Assembly (NCBI GenBank): GCA_025936955.1
Contig: JAICSL010000104.1
Coordinates: 1-6,420, forward strand
DNA length: 6,420 nt
Source: Nitrososphaeraceae archaeon
Lineage (GTDB): Archaea > Thermoproteota > Nitrososphaeria > Nitrososphaerales > Nitrososphaeraceae
Reading direction: 5' to 3'
The notes under the pieces were generated by a model. It saw only the letters and a list, made by a program, of their open reading frames with translations, was not told the DNA's origin and ran no database searches. How positions within the stretch are numbered: position 1 is the stretch's first letter; the number at the start of each line of letters is the position of its first letter. The position numbers and the translations under genes are program-made. Shown here one piece after another: positions 1 to 4,476 of this stretch.

Positions 1-1
1 A

Positions 2-94
2 AAAATTAGCTGTCAATATTGTCTTTTGCGAGGTTTCCTTAAAGTTGGAGGAATTAATAATAGAAAAGACATTCTTCAATGCAGCTATAAATGA
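2..94 (+). CDS. possible 3' end of a zinc-ribbon protein gene (partial)
   Basis: The second forward frame is open from the window edge to a TGA at 92-94. It encodes 30 residues with a CQYC pair (residues 4-7 of the visible part) and a later lone Cys near the end in the context ILQCSYK. A C-X2-C followed by a short Gly/Lys-rich linker and another Cys resembles the tail of a small zinc ribbon, of which this window has several. The second pair is incomplete (CSYK rather than CxxC). The start lies outside the window and a 30-codon open frame can occur by chance, so this is a weak call; it could also be a decayed gene end. Confidence 0.27.
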   Translation, partial: KISCQYCLLRGFLKVGGINNRKDILQCSYK

Positions 95-368
95 TAAGGC
101 GTAGTACTTGAAATAATATAATGATATTAATTTCTGTCGGATTTCATTTACACCAGATCATAATTATCAGATCGAAGATTAACAGAATATTATTAAATCA
201 TATAACGACATTAGTTTTTTGTAATATGTTCTAAGGTACTAATTAATGATTAAATCACCACAATATCTCGTTTCTAGCGAACTCAGAGACACGCGCAGTA
301 ATAGTAGAACAATCATATTATGATTTTGTCAATAGATACTGAAAATAAATATCACAATTGCTTTATTT

Positions 369-400
369 AGTATTACAATACTCCCCATCAGTTCTAAAAA
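369..400 (-). terminator. candidate terminator of the exporter cluster
   Basis: Read on the minus strand, a T5 tract (A396-A400 on the plus strand) comes about 50 nt after the permease stop. It is followed by a perfect inverted repeat, AGTATT-AC-AATACT (plus-strand 369-382). Archaeal termination depends mainly on U tracts, so the T5 is the relevant part; the order hairpin after T tract is not the bacterial intrinsic layout. Weak call. Confidence 0.25.
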
Positions 401-403
401 GAT

Positions 404-428
404 GTTATTTGTTATTTGTTATTTGTTA
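404..428. repeat. tandem repeat GTTATTT x 3.6
   Basis: Three exact 7-nt units GTTATTT stand head to tail, followed by a partial unit GTTA. It lies 24 nt beyond the 3' end of the permease gene. It is a simple low-complexity array, probably slippage-derived, with no visible function. Confidence 0.8.
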
Positions 429-452
429 GTAATCACGATTCAATAGTAATAA

Positions 453-1232
453 TTATACGGCCTTCATTCTGCCAAATGAGTAGACTCCAAATGCTCCCAG
501 TCCGACCGTAAAGATAGCCAAAATACTAATATCTAATCCTAATGACTTGCTGCCTATTCCAAGCATCGCGTTCCTTAGTGCATCTACAGCATATGTTGCA
601 GGGTCCAATGATGTTAGAATTGAAAGCCAATAAGGAAGATTATGTAATGGAAATAGGGCACTGCTCAAAAAGAAAAGAGGAAATACTACAAAGCTAACTA
701 TCATCTGAAATCCTTCTAGGCTTTGCATATAGCTACCAAGAGCAAGACCAAGAGAGGTTAATGCAAAGGATAGAAGCAGAACAACAACAACTGTTTGAAT
801 AAGAGATAATAAAGTAAAATGAATTCCTATAATTACCCCTATAACCAAAAGTATGGAAGCTTGAACTAAGGAATTGGTCATTCCACCGCATGTTTTCCCG
901 GTAAAAATGGTTCCCCTACTAACAGGTGCAACCATTACACTTTTCAGAAAATCAAATTTTCTATCCCAAATTATATAAGAACCATAAAATACTGAAGAAA
1001 AAATTACTGACATACAGACAATTCCAGGAAAAATAAATATTTCATAATCTATATTTGTATGGGCTGCAGCAGAACCAAAACCTGAACCTACTACAAAGAG
1101 CCAAAGCAAGGGTGTAAATGTAGACGCTATCAATCTGCTTCTTTCCCTTAAGAACACTCTGAACTCACGAAACCAAATCGCATAGATCTTGCTGAGGATC
1201 TCCTCTAAACTACGGCTTTTACTTTTGATCAT
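453..1232 (-). CDS. ABC-2 type transporter permease (DrrB-like)
   Basis: This is the membrane subunit of an ABC exporter and pairs with the ATPase encoded just upstream. From the chosen start it has 259 residues, normal for the ABC-2/DrrB family. After a charged N-terminus (IYAIWFREFRVFLRERSR, about residues 16-33) come about six hydrophobic segments, near 34-52, 66-90, 118-140, 143-167, 175-198 and 232-253. The motif DPATYAVDALRNAMLG before the last segment is the typical ABC-2 permease signature. The frame is open up to an ATG at 1307, but that start would overlap the ATPase gene by 89 nt and add 25 residues the family does not need. The ATG at 1230-1232 gives a 14-nt overlap, normal for a coupled pair. 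An in-frame TTG at 1241 is an alternative. The substrate (drug, lipid or envelope component) cannot be read from the sequence. Confidence 0.9.
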   Translation of the reverse strand: MIKSKSRSLEEILSKIYAIWFREFRVFLRERSRLIASTFTPLLWLFVVGSGFGSAAAHTNIDYEIFIFPGIVCMSVIFSSVFYGSYIIWDRKFDFLKSVMVAPVSRGTIFTGKTCGGMTNSLVQASILLVIGVIIGIHFTLLSLIQTVVVVLLLSFALTSLGLALGSYMQSLEGFQMIVSFVVFPLFFLSSALFPLHNLPYWLSILTSLDPATYAVDALRNAMLGIGSKSLGLDISILAIFTVGLGAFGVYSFGRMKAV

Positions 1233-2196
1233 AGCTAGCAAATCTTTCCATGAAACCTCCTTCTGGTTGTTCTTTAATATTTCGACCAGTAAAGCTAAGG
1301 AACACATCGTTTAATGAAGGGCTTGTAAACTCAACATACTGGGCTTCAATTCGTTGTAAAATCAATGGTAGGTTATGACTAGCATTATCCACAACTAAAA
1401 TAAGAAATCCATTATCATCTTTATATTCAATTTGACGTATGAATTCGAGACGTTTTAGTAATTCTATATTAATATCTCTTTGATTTACTTTAAGTTTTAT
1501 AATGTCACCTCCAATCATTCCTTTTAGTTTTGCAGGTGTATCAAGCGCAATAATCTTTCCTTGTTCTATAATCCCAATTCTGTCACACAACATATCTGCT
1601 TCCTCCATATAATGGGTTGTCAATATGATTGTGATCTTTTCTTCTTTTACTAATCGCTGAATATACTTCCACATCGATTCTCTACTACGCGGATCAAGAC
1701 CCAATGTTGGCTCATCAAGGAAGATCACTTTTGGCTTATGGATAAGACCTCTTGCTATCTCCAAACGTCTTCGCATTCCACCAGAATATTTTTTCACCTG
1801 ATCATCCTTTCTTTCAGTTAATCCTACTAGATCAAGTACATCTGATATTCTACTCTCTCTTAAATGGCGGGGAACACTGTATAATAATGAGTGTAGTTTC
1901 AAATTTTCGTATCCTGTGAGAATATCATCACTGCTTGGAGCTTGAAATACAATACCGATACTAGATCTTACTTTAGCAGCATCATTTACAATATCATAAC
2001 CATTTACTATAGCAGTACCTGAAGTGGGTTTAAGAAGTGTAGCAAGCATATGAATAATAGTTGTCTTTCCAGCACCATTTGAACCTAGTAGACCGAAAAC
2101 TTCATTTTCTTGAATATCAAGAGTTATGCTGTCGACAGCAATCAAGTTATGATATTTTTTGATGAGCTTTCTAATTGTTATCAAACGATCTAACAA
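1219..2196 (-). CDS. ABC transporter ATP-binding protein (DrrA/CcmA-like)
   Basis: This is the cytoplasmic ATPase that powers the adjacent ABC-2 permease. All ABC motifs are intact: Walker A GSNGAGKTT (38-46), Q-loop Gln85, signature YSGGMRRRLEIA (137-148), Walker B VIFLDEPT with D-loop GLD (157-168) and switch His195 in TTHYMEEAD. Residues after about 225 form the usual C-terminal extension ending in a DVFLSFTG motif typical of DrrA-type exporters. Length is 325 aa. No in-frame ATG exists between the upstream stop at 2227-2229 and the family-like start of the domain. The candidates are TTG at 2194-2196 (used here) and TTG at 2182-2184, which would give MITIRKLIKKY. The gene follows the DUF5679-like gene by 87 nt and overlaps the permease by 14 nt, so ATPase and permease are almost certainly co-transcribed. 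Confidence 0.93.
   Translation of the reverse strand: MLDRLITIRKLIKKYHNLIAVDSITLDIQENEVFGLLGSNGAGKTTIIHMLATLLKPTSGTAIVNGYDIVNDAAKVRSSIGIVFQAPSSDDILTGYENLKLHSLLYSVPRHLRESRISDVLDLVGLTERKDDQVKKYSGGMRRRLEIARGLIHKPKVIFLDEPTLGLDPRSRESMWKYIQRLVKEEKITIILTTHYMEEADMLCDRIGIIEQGKIIALDTPAKLKGMIGGDIIKLKVNQRDINIELLKRLEFIRQIEYKDDNGFLILVVDNASHNLPLILQRIEAQYVEFTSPSLNDVFLSFTGRNIKEQPEGGFMERFASYDQK
1256..1260 (-). promoter_or_regulatory. Shine-Dalgarno-like GGAGG inside the ATPase gene end
   Basis: On the minus strand GGAGGTTTCATGG lies in the last codons of the ATPase gene. The ATG four bases after GGAGG is in the ATPase frame (its last ten codons), not in the permease frame. The permease ATG at 1232 is 23 nt downstream and the TTG at 1241 is 14 nt downstream. 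The motif may help load ribosomes for the permease, but the spacing is longer than usual, or it may be only the Gly-Gly codons of the ATPase. Confidence 0.35.
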
Positions 2197-2261
2197 GCCA
2201 TTACATAGTAATATGCCATTTGATCTTTAATTAGATAGTAGGAAATTACAAATAAAAGCGG

Positions 2262-2278
2262 TAAAATGAAAAATAAAG
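2262..2278 (-). terminator. T-rich tract after the DUF5679-like gene
   Basis: On the minus strand, within 25 nt after the stop of the DUF5679-like gene, the sequence reads CTTTATTTTTCATTTTAC. Such U-rich stretches can end archaeal transcripts. A TTTTATT box at 2252-2258 directly downstream could in turn serve as the promoter of the ATPase gene, which would separate the two units. Both readings are tentative. Confidence 0.25.
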
Positions 2279-2283
2279 GAAGA

Positions 2284-2421
2284 TCACTTTCCTATTTTGA
2301 ACATCTTTGTTCCACATACAGAACATATTCCTTGAGTTGCAGGCCTTCCATTTTTCATTGTAACCTTCTTCTCATCATTCATTGATCTTTTTGATTTGCA
2401 TTTAACGCAATATGCCTCCAT
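2284..2421 (-). CDS. DUF5679-like mini zinc protein, 45 aa
   Basis: The 45-residue product has two CxxC pairs (Cys5/Cys8 and Cys33/Cys36) framing a basic core with KNGRPATQG and ending GTKMFKIGK. This matches the archaeal DUF5679 pattern as I remember it (AYCVKCK...VTMKNGRPATQG.C..CGTKMF.IGK), so it is probably a single zinc ribbon; the role of the family is not known to me. The frame is open to an upstream ATG at 2487, which would add a hydrophobic 22-residue leader. I prefer the ATG at 2419-2421 because the family begins there and because a TATA-like box sits about 24 nt upstream, fitting a leaderless mRNA. It precedes the ABC ATPase gene on the same strand by 87 nt; a functional link is not implied. 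Confidence 0.85.
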   Translation of the reverse strand: MEAYCVKCKSKRSMNDEKKVTMKNGRPATQGICSVCGTKMFKIGK

Positions 2422-2440
2422 GGCAATCCAATCAGTTAGA

Positions 2441-2448
2441 TAAATAAA
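2441..2448 (-). promoter_or_regulatory. TATA-like box of the DUF5679-like gene
   Basis: TTTATTTA on the minus strand is centred about 24 nt before the ATG at 2421. Archaeal TATA boxes lie about 25 nt before the transcription start, so the transcript would begin at or next to the start codon. This is the main sequence argument for the short 45-aa start over the 67-codon frame. Confidence 0.45.
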
Positions 2449-2588
2449 AGAAGAAAGGTATAAAATGATTGTCAGAAAGACAAGCAAGAATTACGTTGTA
2501 TTATTGAAAGGTCAATATTATTTCTGTTTAATTTTATAAAAACCTGTAGTAGTATCTAGACAGTAAATATGAAAAAATTAACGTTTCA

Positions 2589-2638
2589 TGTTAAAAAGGT
2601 ATCGAAAATTTAAGATTTTCAATGATACAAGTTTAACA
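2589..2638. repeat. 18-bp stem-loop (inverted repeat)
   Basis: A 50-nt inverted repeat folds as follows: TGTTAAA (2589-2595) with TTTAACA (2632-2638), a symmetric AAG/AAG internal loop, GTATC (2599-2603) with GATAC (2624-2628), a 3-nt AAT bulge, GAAAAT (2604-2609) with ATTTTC (2615-2620), and loop TTAAG. All 18 pairs are Watson-Crick. It lies alone in a spacer, about 170 nt upstream of the DUF5679-like start. It could be a small RNA, a processing or termination hairpin, or the remnant of a palindromic element. Confidence 0.6.
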
Positions 2639-2814
2639 AATAACTAACAATGTATGGTAAGGTCAATCTATTACTATATCATTTTATATTTCTATAAAAT
2701 AAACAAACAATCTTTAATTAATTATTTGTAGAAAAATTCATCATTGGGATCTTTCCTGCTTACTATTCCATTTTCAGATTGAATACACGATTGGTTAATG
2801 AAAGAAGATATATC

Positions 2815-2869
2815 AAAAAAATACCCTAATAATCGTTATAAAGAATCAACTATTAAGTTGTCTAAAAAA
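2815..2869 (-). terminator. candidate terminator of the 66-aa gene
   Basis: On the minus strand, four bases after the stop of the 66-aa gene, there is a T6 run (2864-2869). It is followed by a perfect 5-bp hairpin, CAACT-TAAT-AGTTG (2847-2860), and further on a T7 run (2815-2821). Two U tracts around a hairpin right after a stop codon make a plausible archaeal terminator. Confidence 0.4.
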
Positions 2870-2873
2870 TCAT

Positions 2874-3074
2874 TTATCGTTTAATTGTAAATCTAGATAT
2901 TGGTGATACCTTTTCACCCTCTAATTCAGATCTATAATAAGTATGGATATGAGTGACGTCCTCTATCTTTTCACATCTGCCACATATCCATGAGACGTAC
3001 TCTTCACAGATATTACAGGTAGAAATAGGGGTTAAATACGTACCACAGGCTCTGCAACATTCTTTATGGGACAT
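2874..3074 (-). CDS. 66-aa Cys/His-rich zinc-binding protein
   Basis: I do not recognise a named family. The 66-residue product has three CxxC pairs, Cys7/Cys10, Cys20/Cys23 and Cys31/Cys34, then His42-X-His44, enough for two zinc sites (for example four Cys plus two Cys and two His, as in interleaved or treble-clef-like folds). The C-terminal third is charged and lacks Cys. Such small proteins often bind nucleic acid or act as protein adaptors, but nothing here tells which. The ATG at 3074 is preceded by GAGGAA 8 nt upstream and by a TATA-like TTTATAATA about 36 nt upstream, and the gene is followed by T tracts, so it looks like a stand-alone transcription unit. Regular Cys spacing and matching signals at both ends support a real gene. 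Confidence 0.75.
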   Translation of the reverse strand: MSHKECCRACGTYLTPISTCNICEEYVSWICGRCEKIEDVTHIHTYYRSELEGEKVSPISRFTIKR

Positions 3075-3082
3075 TTATATAA

Positions 3083-3115
3083 TTCCTCAAATTTTTCCCT
3101 TTGTTTATTATAAAT
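3083..3115 (-). promoter_or_regulatory. promoter and ribosome-binding site of the 66-aa gene
   Basis: On the minus strand a TATA-like TTTATAATA (3107-3115) lies about 36 nt before the ATG and would set the transcription start near 3085. GAGGAA (3083-3088) sits 8 nt before the ATG and could serve as Shine-Dalgarno sequence if the leader begins just upstream of it. The two fit together only tightly, so either may be accidental. Confidence 0.35.
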
Positions 3116-3592
3116 TCTTCAATCAGTAATATAAATATTATCAACTGGATTAGACTTATTTCATAAATTCAATACTAAATCTCAATTTTTTATATAACCT
3201 CAAAATCTAAAAGTATGCTAATTTATTAATAATCCAGTCATCATTACTAAACCTCATTAACCAATCAATTGCTGTCCGAAGCCAGTGGCCATACTGGTGA
3301 GGCCTAAACTAGTAATCGAATACAATAAAATCAGCTATTCTTTGCTCTTTGTAGATATTAACTTGATATAATATTTGATATATAATCTATACAAAAAAAC
3401 GCTTCTCATTTTCATAAAATTGGAATTCAATAATCAGCATATGTTAAGGTAAAATAAAAGATCATATGAATTTTGTCGAATTTAGCCCTATTGTTTGATT
3501 TTGTATCTAATTTAATGCAAATAACAGTAATTTTCATGTCTAGAATAAACTAATCATTGTCTTTCAGGTAAAAATGAATGCAATACGGCTCT
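3116..3592. other. long AT-rich intergenic spacer
   Basis: No supported gene was found on either strand: short open frames lack starts or recognisable motifs. The only stretch that differs from the AT-rich background is the GC-rich island near 3267-3339, listed separately. Confidence 0.5.
3267..3339. ncRNA. GC-rich island with folding potential, candidate small RNA
   Basis: Within a spacer of roughly 30% GC, the segment 3271-3305 is about 60% G+C. AATTGCTG (3267-3274) can pair with CAGCTATT (3332-3339) with one mismatch, closing a domain of 73 nt. Inside, CCAGT (3282-3286) pairs with ACTGG (3293-3297) around a GGCCAT loop, or alternatively GGCC (3287-3290) with GGCC (3301-3304). In AT-rich archaea such GC islands often mark structured RNAs. 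It is not a tRNA and not a 5S rRNA. Strand unknown; a coincidence cannot be excluded. Confidence 0.25.
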
Positions 3593-3612
3593 GTTAACTT
3601 GGTGGGTGATAG
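3593..3612 (+). repeat. framing repeat, copy A (left outer)
   Basis: GTTAACTTGGTGGGTGATAG. It matches the inverted copy E (4457-4476) at 17 of 20 positions. It lies 80-99 nt before the start of the 153-aa gene. Confidence 0.65.
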
Positions 3613-3629
3613 ACATGAAAAATCTACCT

Positions 3630-3646
3630 GTTAAGTTCAGGTGATA
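3630..3646 (+). repeat. framing repeat, copy B (left inner)
   Basis: GTTAAGTTCAGGTGATA begins exactly 37 nt after copy A begins. It overlaps a palindrome ACCTG-TTAAGTT-CAGGT (3626-3642). The site lies 46-62 nt before the start codon of the 153-aa gene, directly upstream of the presumed TATA box, a usual place for an archaeal activator or repressor. Confidence 0.6.
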
Positions 3647-3660
3647 ATAGCAAAGACTGG

Positions 3661-3667
3661 TTAATAT
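3661..3667 (+). promoter_or_regulatory. TATA-like box of the zinc-ribbon gene pair
   Basis: TTAATAT is centred 28 nt before the ATG at 3692, fitting a leaderless or near-leaderless transcript. A second AT-rich box, TTTTATC, at 3678-3684 is too close to the ATG to act as TATA box. Confidence 0.35.
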
Positions 3668-3691
3668 GACTAGTCAATTTTATCAGATATC

Positions 3692-4153
3692 ATGAATGAT
3701 GATAAATCAGCTAATGAAGATGAGGTGACGTTTGAACAATGGTTCATGGTGCATTTTCCTGTCGAGACATACATTGCGAAACAGATACAGTCAAAACTGA
3801 ATGGTATATTTAACATGTTTCCAACTCGTCTTGACAAAATCTATCCGATAGATTTCAGAGTTGAAGAAAAAAACGGAACATTAAACTTTACTACTAGCGA
3901 GGTCGGAGTGGCATTTTTAGGAATCTTAGGTAAATCAATAGTAGAATCGATTTCAGCGAACATAGAGAAAAATATTGCATCTAATTTAGAGAAAGAAATG
4001 GAGGAACATGCAAAGGAAGCAGTTAAAAGTCATTTGTCAAAGGCAGACTATTCAGTAAAGTTGCAAGACTTCAAGAGATGTCCTGAATGCAAGTTAGATA
4101 ATGATTACAAAAACAAATTCTGTGGTGAGTGTGGAGCTAAACTCGAAGAATAG
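3692..4153 (+). CDS. 153-aa protein with C-terminal zinc ribbon
   Basis: I do not recognise a named family. The N-terminal 25 residues are acidic and followed by an aromatic-rich stretch. Residues 53-70 look like beta strands (IDFRVEEKNGTLNFTT). Residues 71-117 contain a hydrophobic stretch and then a long charged amphipathic helix (IEKNIASNLEKEMEEHAKEA) that could form a coiled coil. The tail is a zinc ribbon with Cys130-X2-Cys133-X10-Cys144-X2-Cys147 followed by GAKLEE, like the zinc-ribbon tails on many archaeal regulators and membrane-associated proteins. No clear transmembrane segment. The ATG at 3692 is the first in the frame after the repeat B and TATA-like box. The downstream 41-aa gene encodes a ribbon with identical Cys spacing and starts 35 nt after this stop, so the two are likely co-transcribed and may be functionally linked. 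Confidence 0.75.
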   Translation: MNDDKSANEDEVTFEQWFMVHFPVETYIAKQIQSKLNGIFNMFPTRLDKIYPIDFRVEEKNGTLNFTTSEVGVAFLGILGKSIVESISANIEKNIASNLEKEMEEHAKEAVKSHLSKADYSVKLQDFKRCPECKLDNDYKNKFCGECGAKLEE

Positions 4154-4188
4154 TAGTCATAAGCCTGAACTTGTCAGTCTTTTCTAAT

Positions 4189-4314
4189 ATGTTGATACAG
4201 AATAGATATTCAGTATTCCCTACATTTGAAGAAAAGAAATGTTTTATCTGTGGACATCTGAACAAATGGAACTGCAATTATTGTGTTATGTGTGGATATA
4301 AATTAAATAGATGA
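4189..4314 (+). CDS. 41-aa stand-alone zinc ribbon
   Basis: This small gene starts at ATG 4189 and ends with TGA at 4312-4314. The 41-residue product is a single zinc ribbon: Cys18-X2-Cys21-X10-Cys32-X2-Cys35 followed by GYKLNR, with one extra Cys at 29. Cys spacing and the closing CG-x-KL are the same as in the 153-aa protein encoded 35 nt upstream (CGAKLEE), so the two may share origin or fold. The frame is open back to 4141, so a longer start such as TTG at 4171 is possible but would add nothing recognisable. No strong Shine-Dalgarno sequence is seen; translation may depend on the upstream gene. The probability of two correctly spaced CxxC pairs by chance in so short a frame is small, hence a real gene or a recently truncated one. 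Confidence 0.62.
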   Translation: MLIQNRYSVFPTFEEKKCFICGHLNKWNCNYCVMCGYKLNR

Positions 4315-4325
4315 ATCGATGCTTT

Positions 4326-4344
4326 GTTAACTTTCGGATGATAG
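4326..4344 (+). repeat. framing repeat, copy C
   Basis: GTTAACTTTCGGATGATAG begins 12 nt after the stop of the 41-aa gene. It is the left arm of the stem formed with copy D (15 of 17 positions identical when D is read on the minus strand). It has no partner at 37 nt. Confidence 0.6.
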
Positions 4345-4422
4345 AAGCAAAAGCTATATGAGGTTGGCTTCCAATATCTAGTGAGGAAAAATAGCTGTAG
4401 CCGCTTGTTCTTACCATAAGGG

Positions 4423-4439
4423 ATCATCCGACGGTTAAC
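4423..4439 (-). repeat. framing repeat, copy D (right inner, inverted)
   Basis: On the minus strand the sequence is GTTAACCGTCGGATGAT. It begins exactly 37 nt after copy E on that strand, the same spacing as between A and B on the left. The inner pair B/D shares CTGTTAA and a GG[GA]TGAT-like end but differs between. Confidence 0.6.
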
Positions 4440-4456
4440 AGTAACAGAAACCAGAG

Positions 4457-4476
4457 CTATCACCCGTCAACTTAAC
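4457..4476 (-). repeat. framing repeat, copy E (right outer, inverted)
   Basis: On the minus strand the sequence is GTTAAGTTGACGGGTGATAG, 17 of 20 positions identical to copy A at the left end. A and E thus form terminal inverted repeats of a unit spanning 3593-4476 (884 nt). No target-site duplication is visible outside them. Confidence 0.65.

Larger units (their letters stand above)
95..452. other. AT-rich intergenic spacer
   Basis: I see no convincing gene here on either strand. The stretch is rich in stop codons. Its right part has a perfect short palindrome, an A5 run and a 7-nt tandem repeat, described separately, that lie just downstream of the leftward permease gene and may belong to its 3' end. 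Confidence 0.5.
2488..2873. other. AT-rich intergenic spacer with hairpins
   Basis: I see no gene in these nearly 400 nt on either strand. They contain a long stem-loop (2589-2638) and the presumed terminator of the 66-aa gene (2815-2869), both listed separately. Confidence 0.5.
4326..4439 (+). other. long-stem structured element (copies C and D)
   Basis: GTTAAC (4326-4331) pairs with GTTAAC (4434-4439) and TCGGATGAT (4334-4342) with ATCATCCGA (4423-4431), separated by one mismatch and one T-G pair: 15 Watson-Crick pairs in 17 positions. The 80 nt inside can form more hairpins: AGCTAT (4353-4358) with ATAGCT (4391-4396), enclosing TTGG-CTT-CCAA (4364-4374), and CTTA-CCA-TAAG (4410-4420). GAAGC (4344-4348) with GCTTC (4367-4371) is an alternative. 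As RNA this would be a branched structure of about 114 nt in the 3' region of the zinc-ribbon genes; as DNA it resembles a miniature inverted-repeat element. Confidence 0.45.

Noticed and set aside
1233..1307. 25-residue N-terminal extension of the permease from the ATG at 1307
   Set aside because: It would overlap the ATPase gene by 89 nt and encodes residues not expected in DrrB-like permeases.
2422..2487. Hydrophobic 22-residue leader of the DUF5679-like protein from the ATG at 2487
   Set aside because: The family starts at the inner Met, and the leader would contain the TATA-like box; it is likely translated promoter sequence.
3238..3246. Box C (ATGATGA) of a C/D small RNA on the minus strand
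   Set aside because: No D, C' or D' boxes at the required distances.
3281..3339. 5S rRNA or tRNA in the GC-rich island (GGCCATAC and ATCGAAT look familiar)
   Set aside because: The rest of a 5S rRNA is missing, and no acceptor, D and T stems of a tRNA can be drawn.
3261..3366. Open frame of 35 codons through the GC-rich island
   Set aside because: No ATG start and no recognisable motif; it begins right after a stop codon and looks accidental.
4311..4361. 16-codon frame starting at the ATGA overlap after the 41-aa gene
   Set aside because: Very short, no motif, and it coincides with the arm of the C/D stem, which explains the sequence better.
4384..4460. RNase P RNA (GAGGAAA-like and ACAGAAACC-like segments)
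   Set aside because: The two segments are only about 60 nt apart, the GAGGAAAGTCC and GGCTTA cores are not intact, and the expected P1-P4 helices cannot be formed.
4278..4463. Minus-strand 61-codon open frame opposite the 41-aa zinc-ribbon gene
   Set aside because: It starts inside repeat E, runs through the C/D stem and overlaps the better supported zinc ribbon on the other strand; its product has no recognisable motif.
3593..4476. CRISPR array from the repeated GTTAA motifs
   Set aside because: The copies are too short and diverged, are in both orientations, and flank genes rather than alternating with spacers; no cas gene is present.
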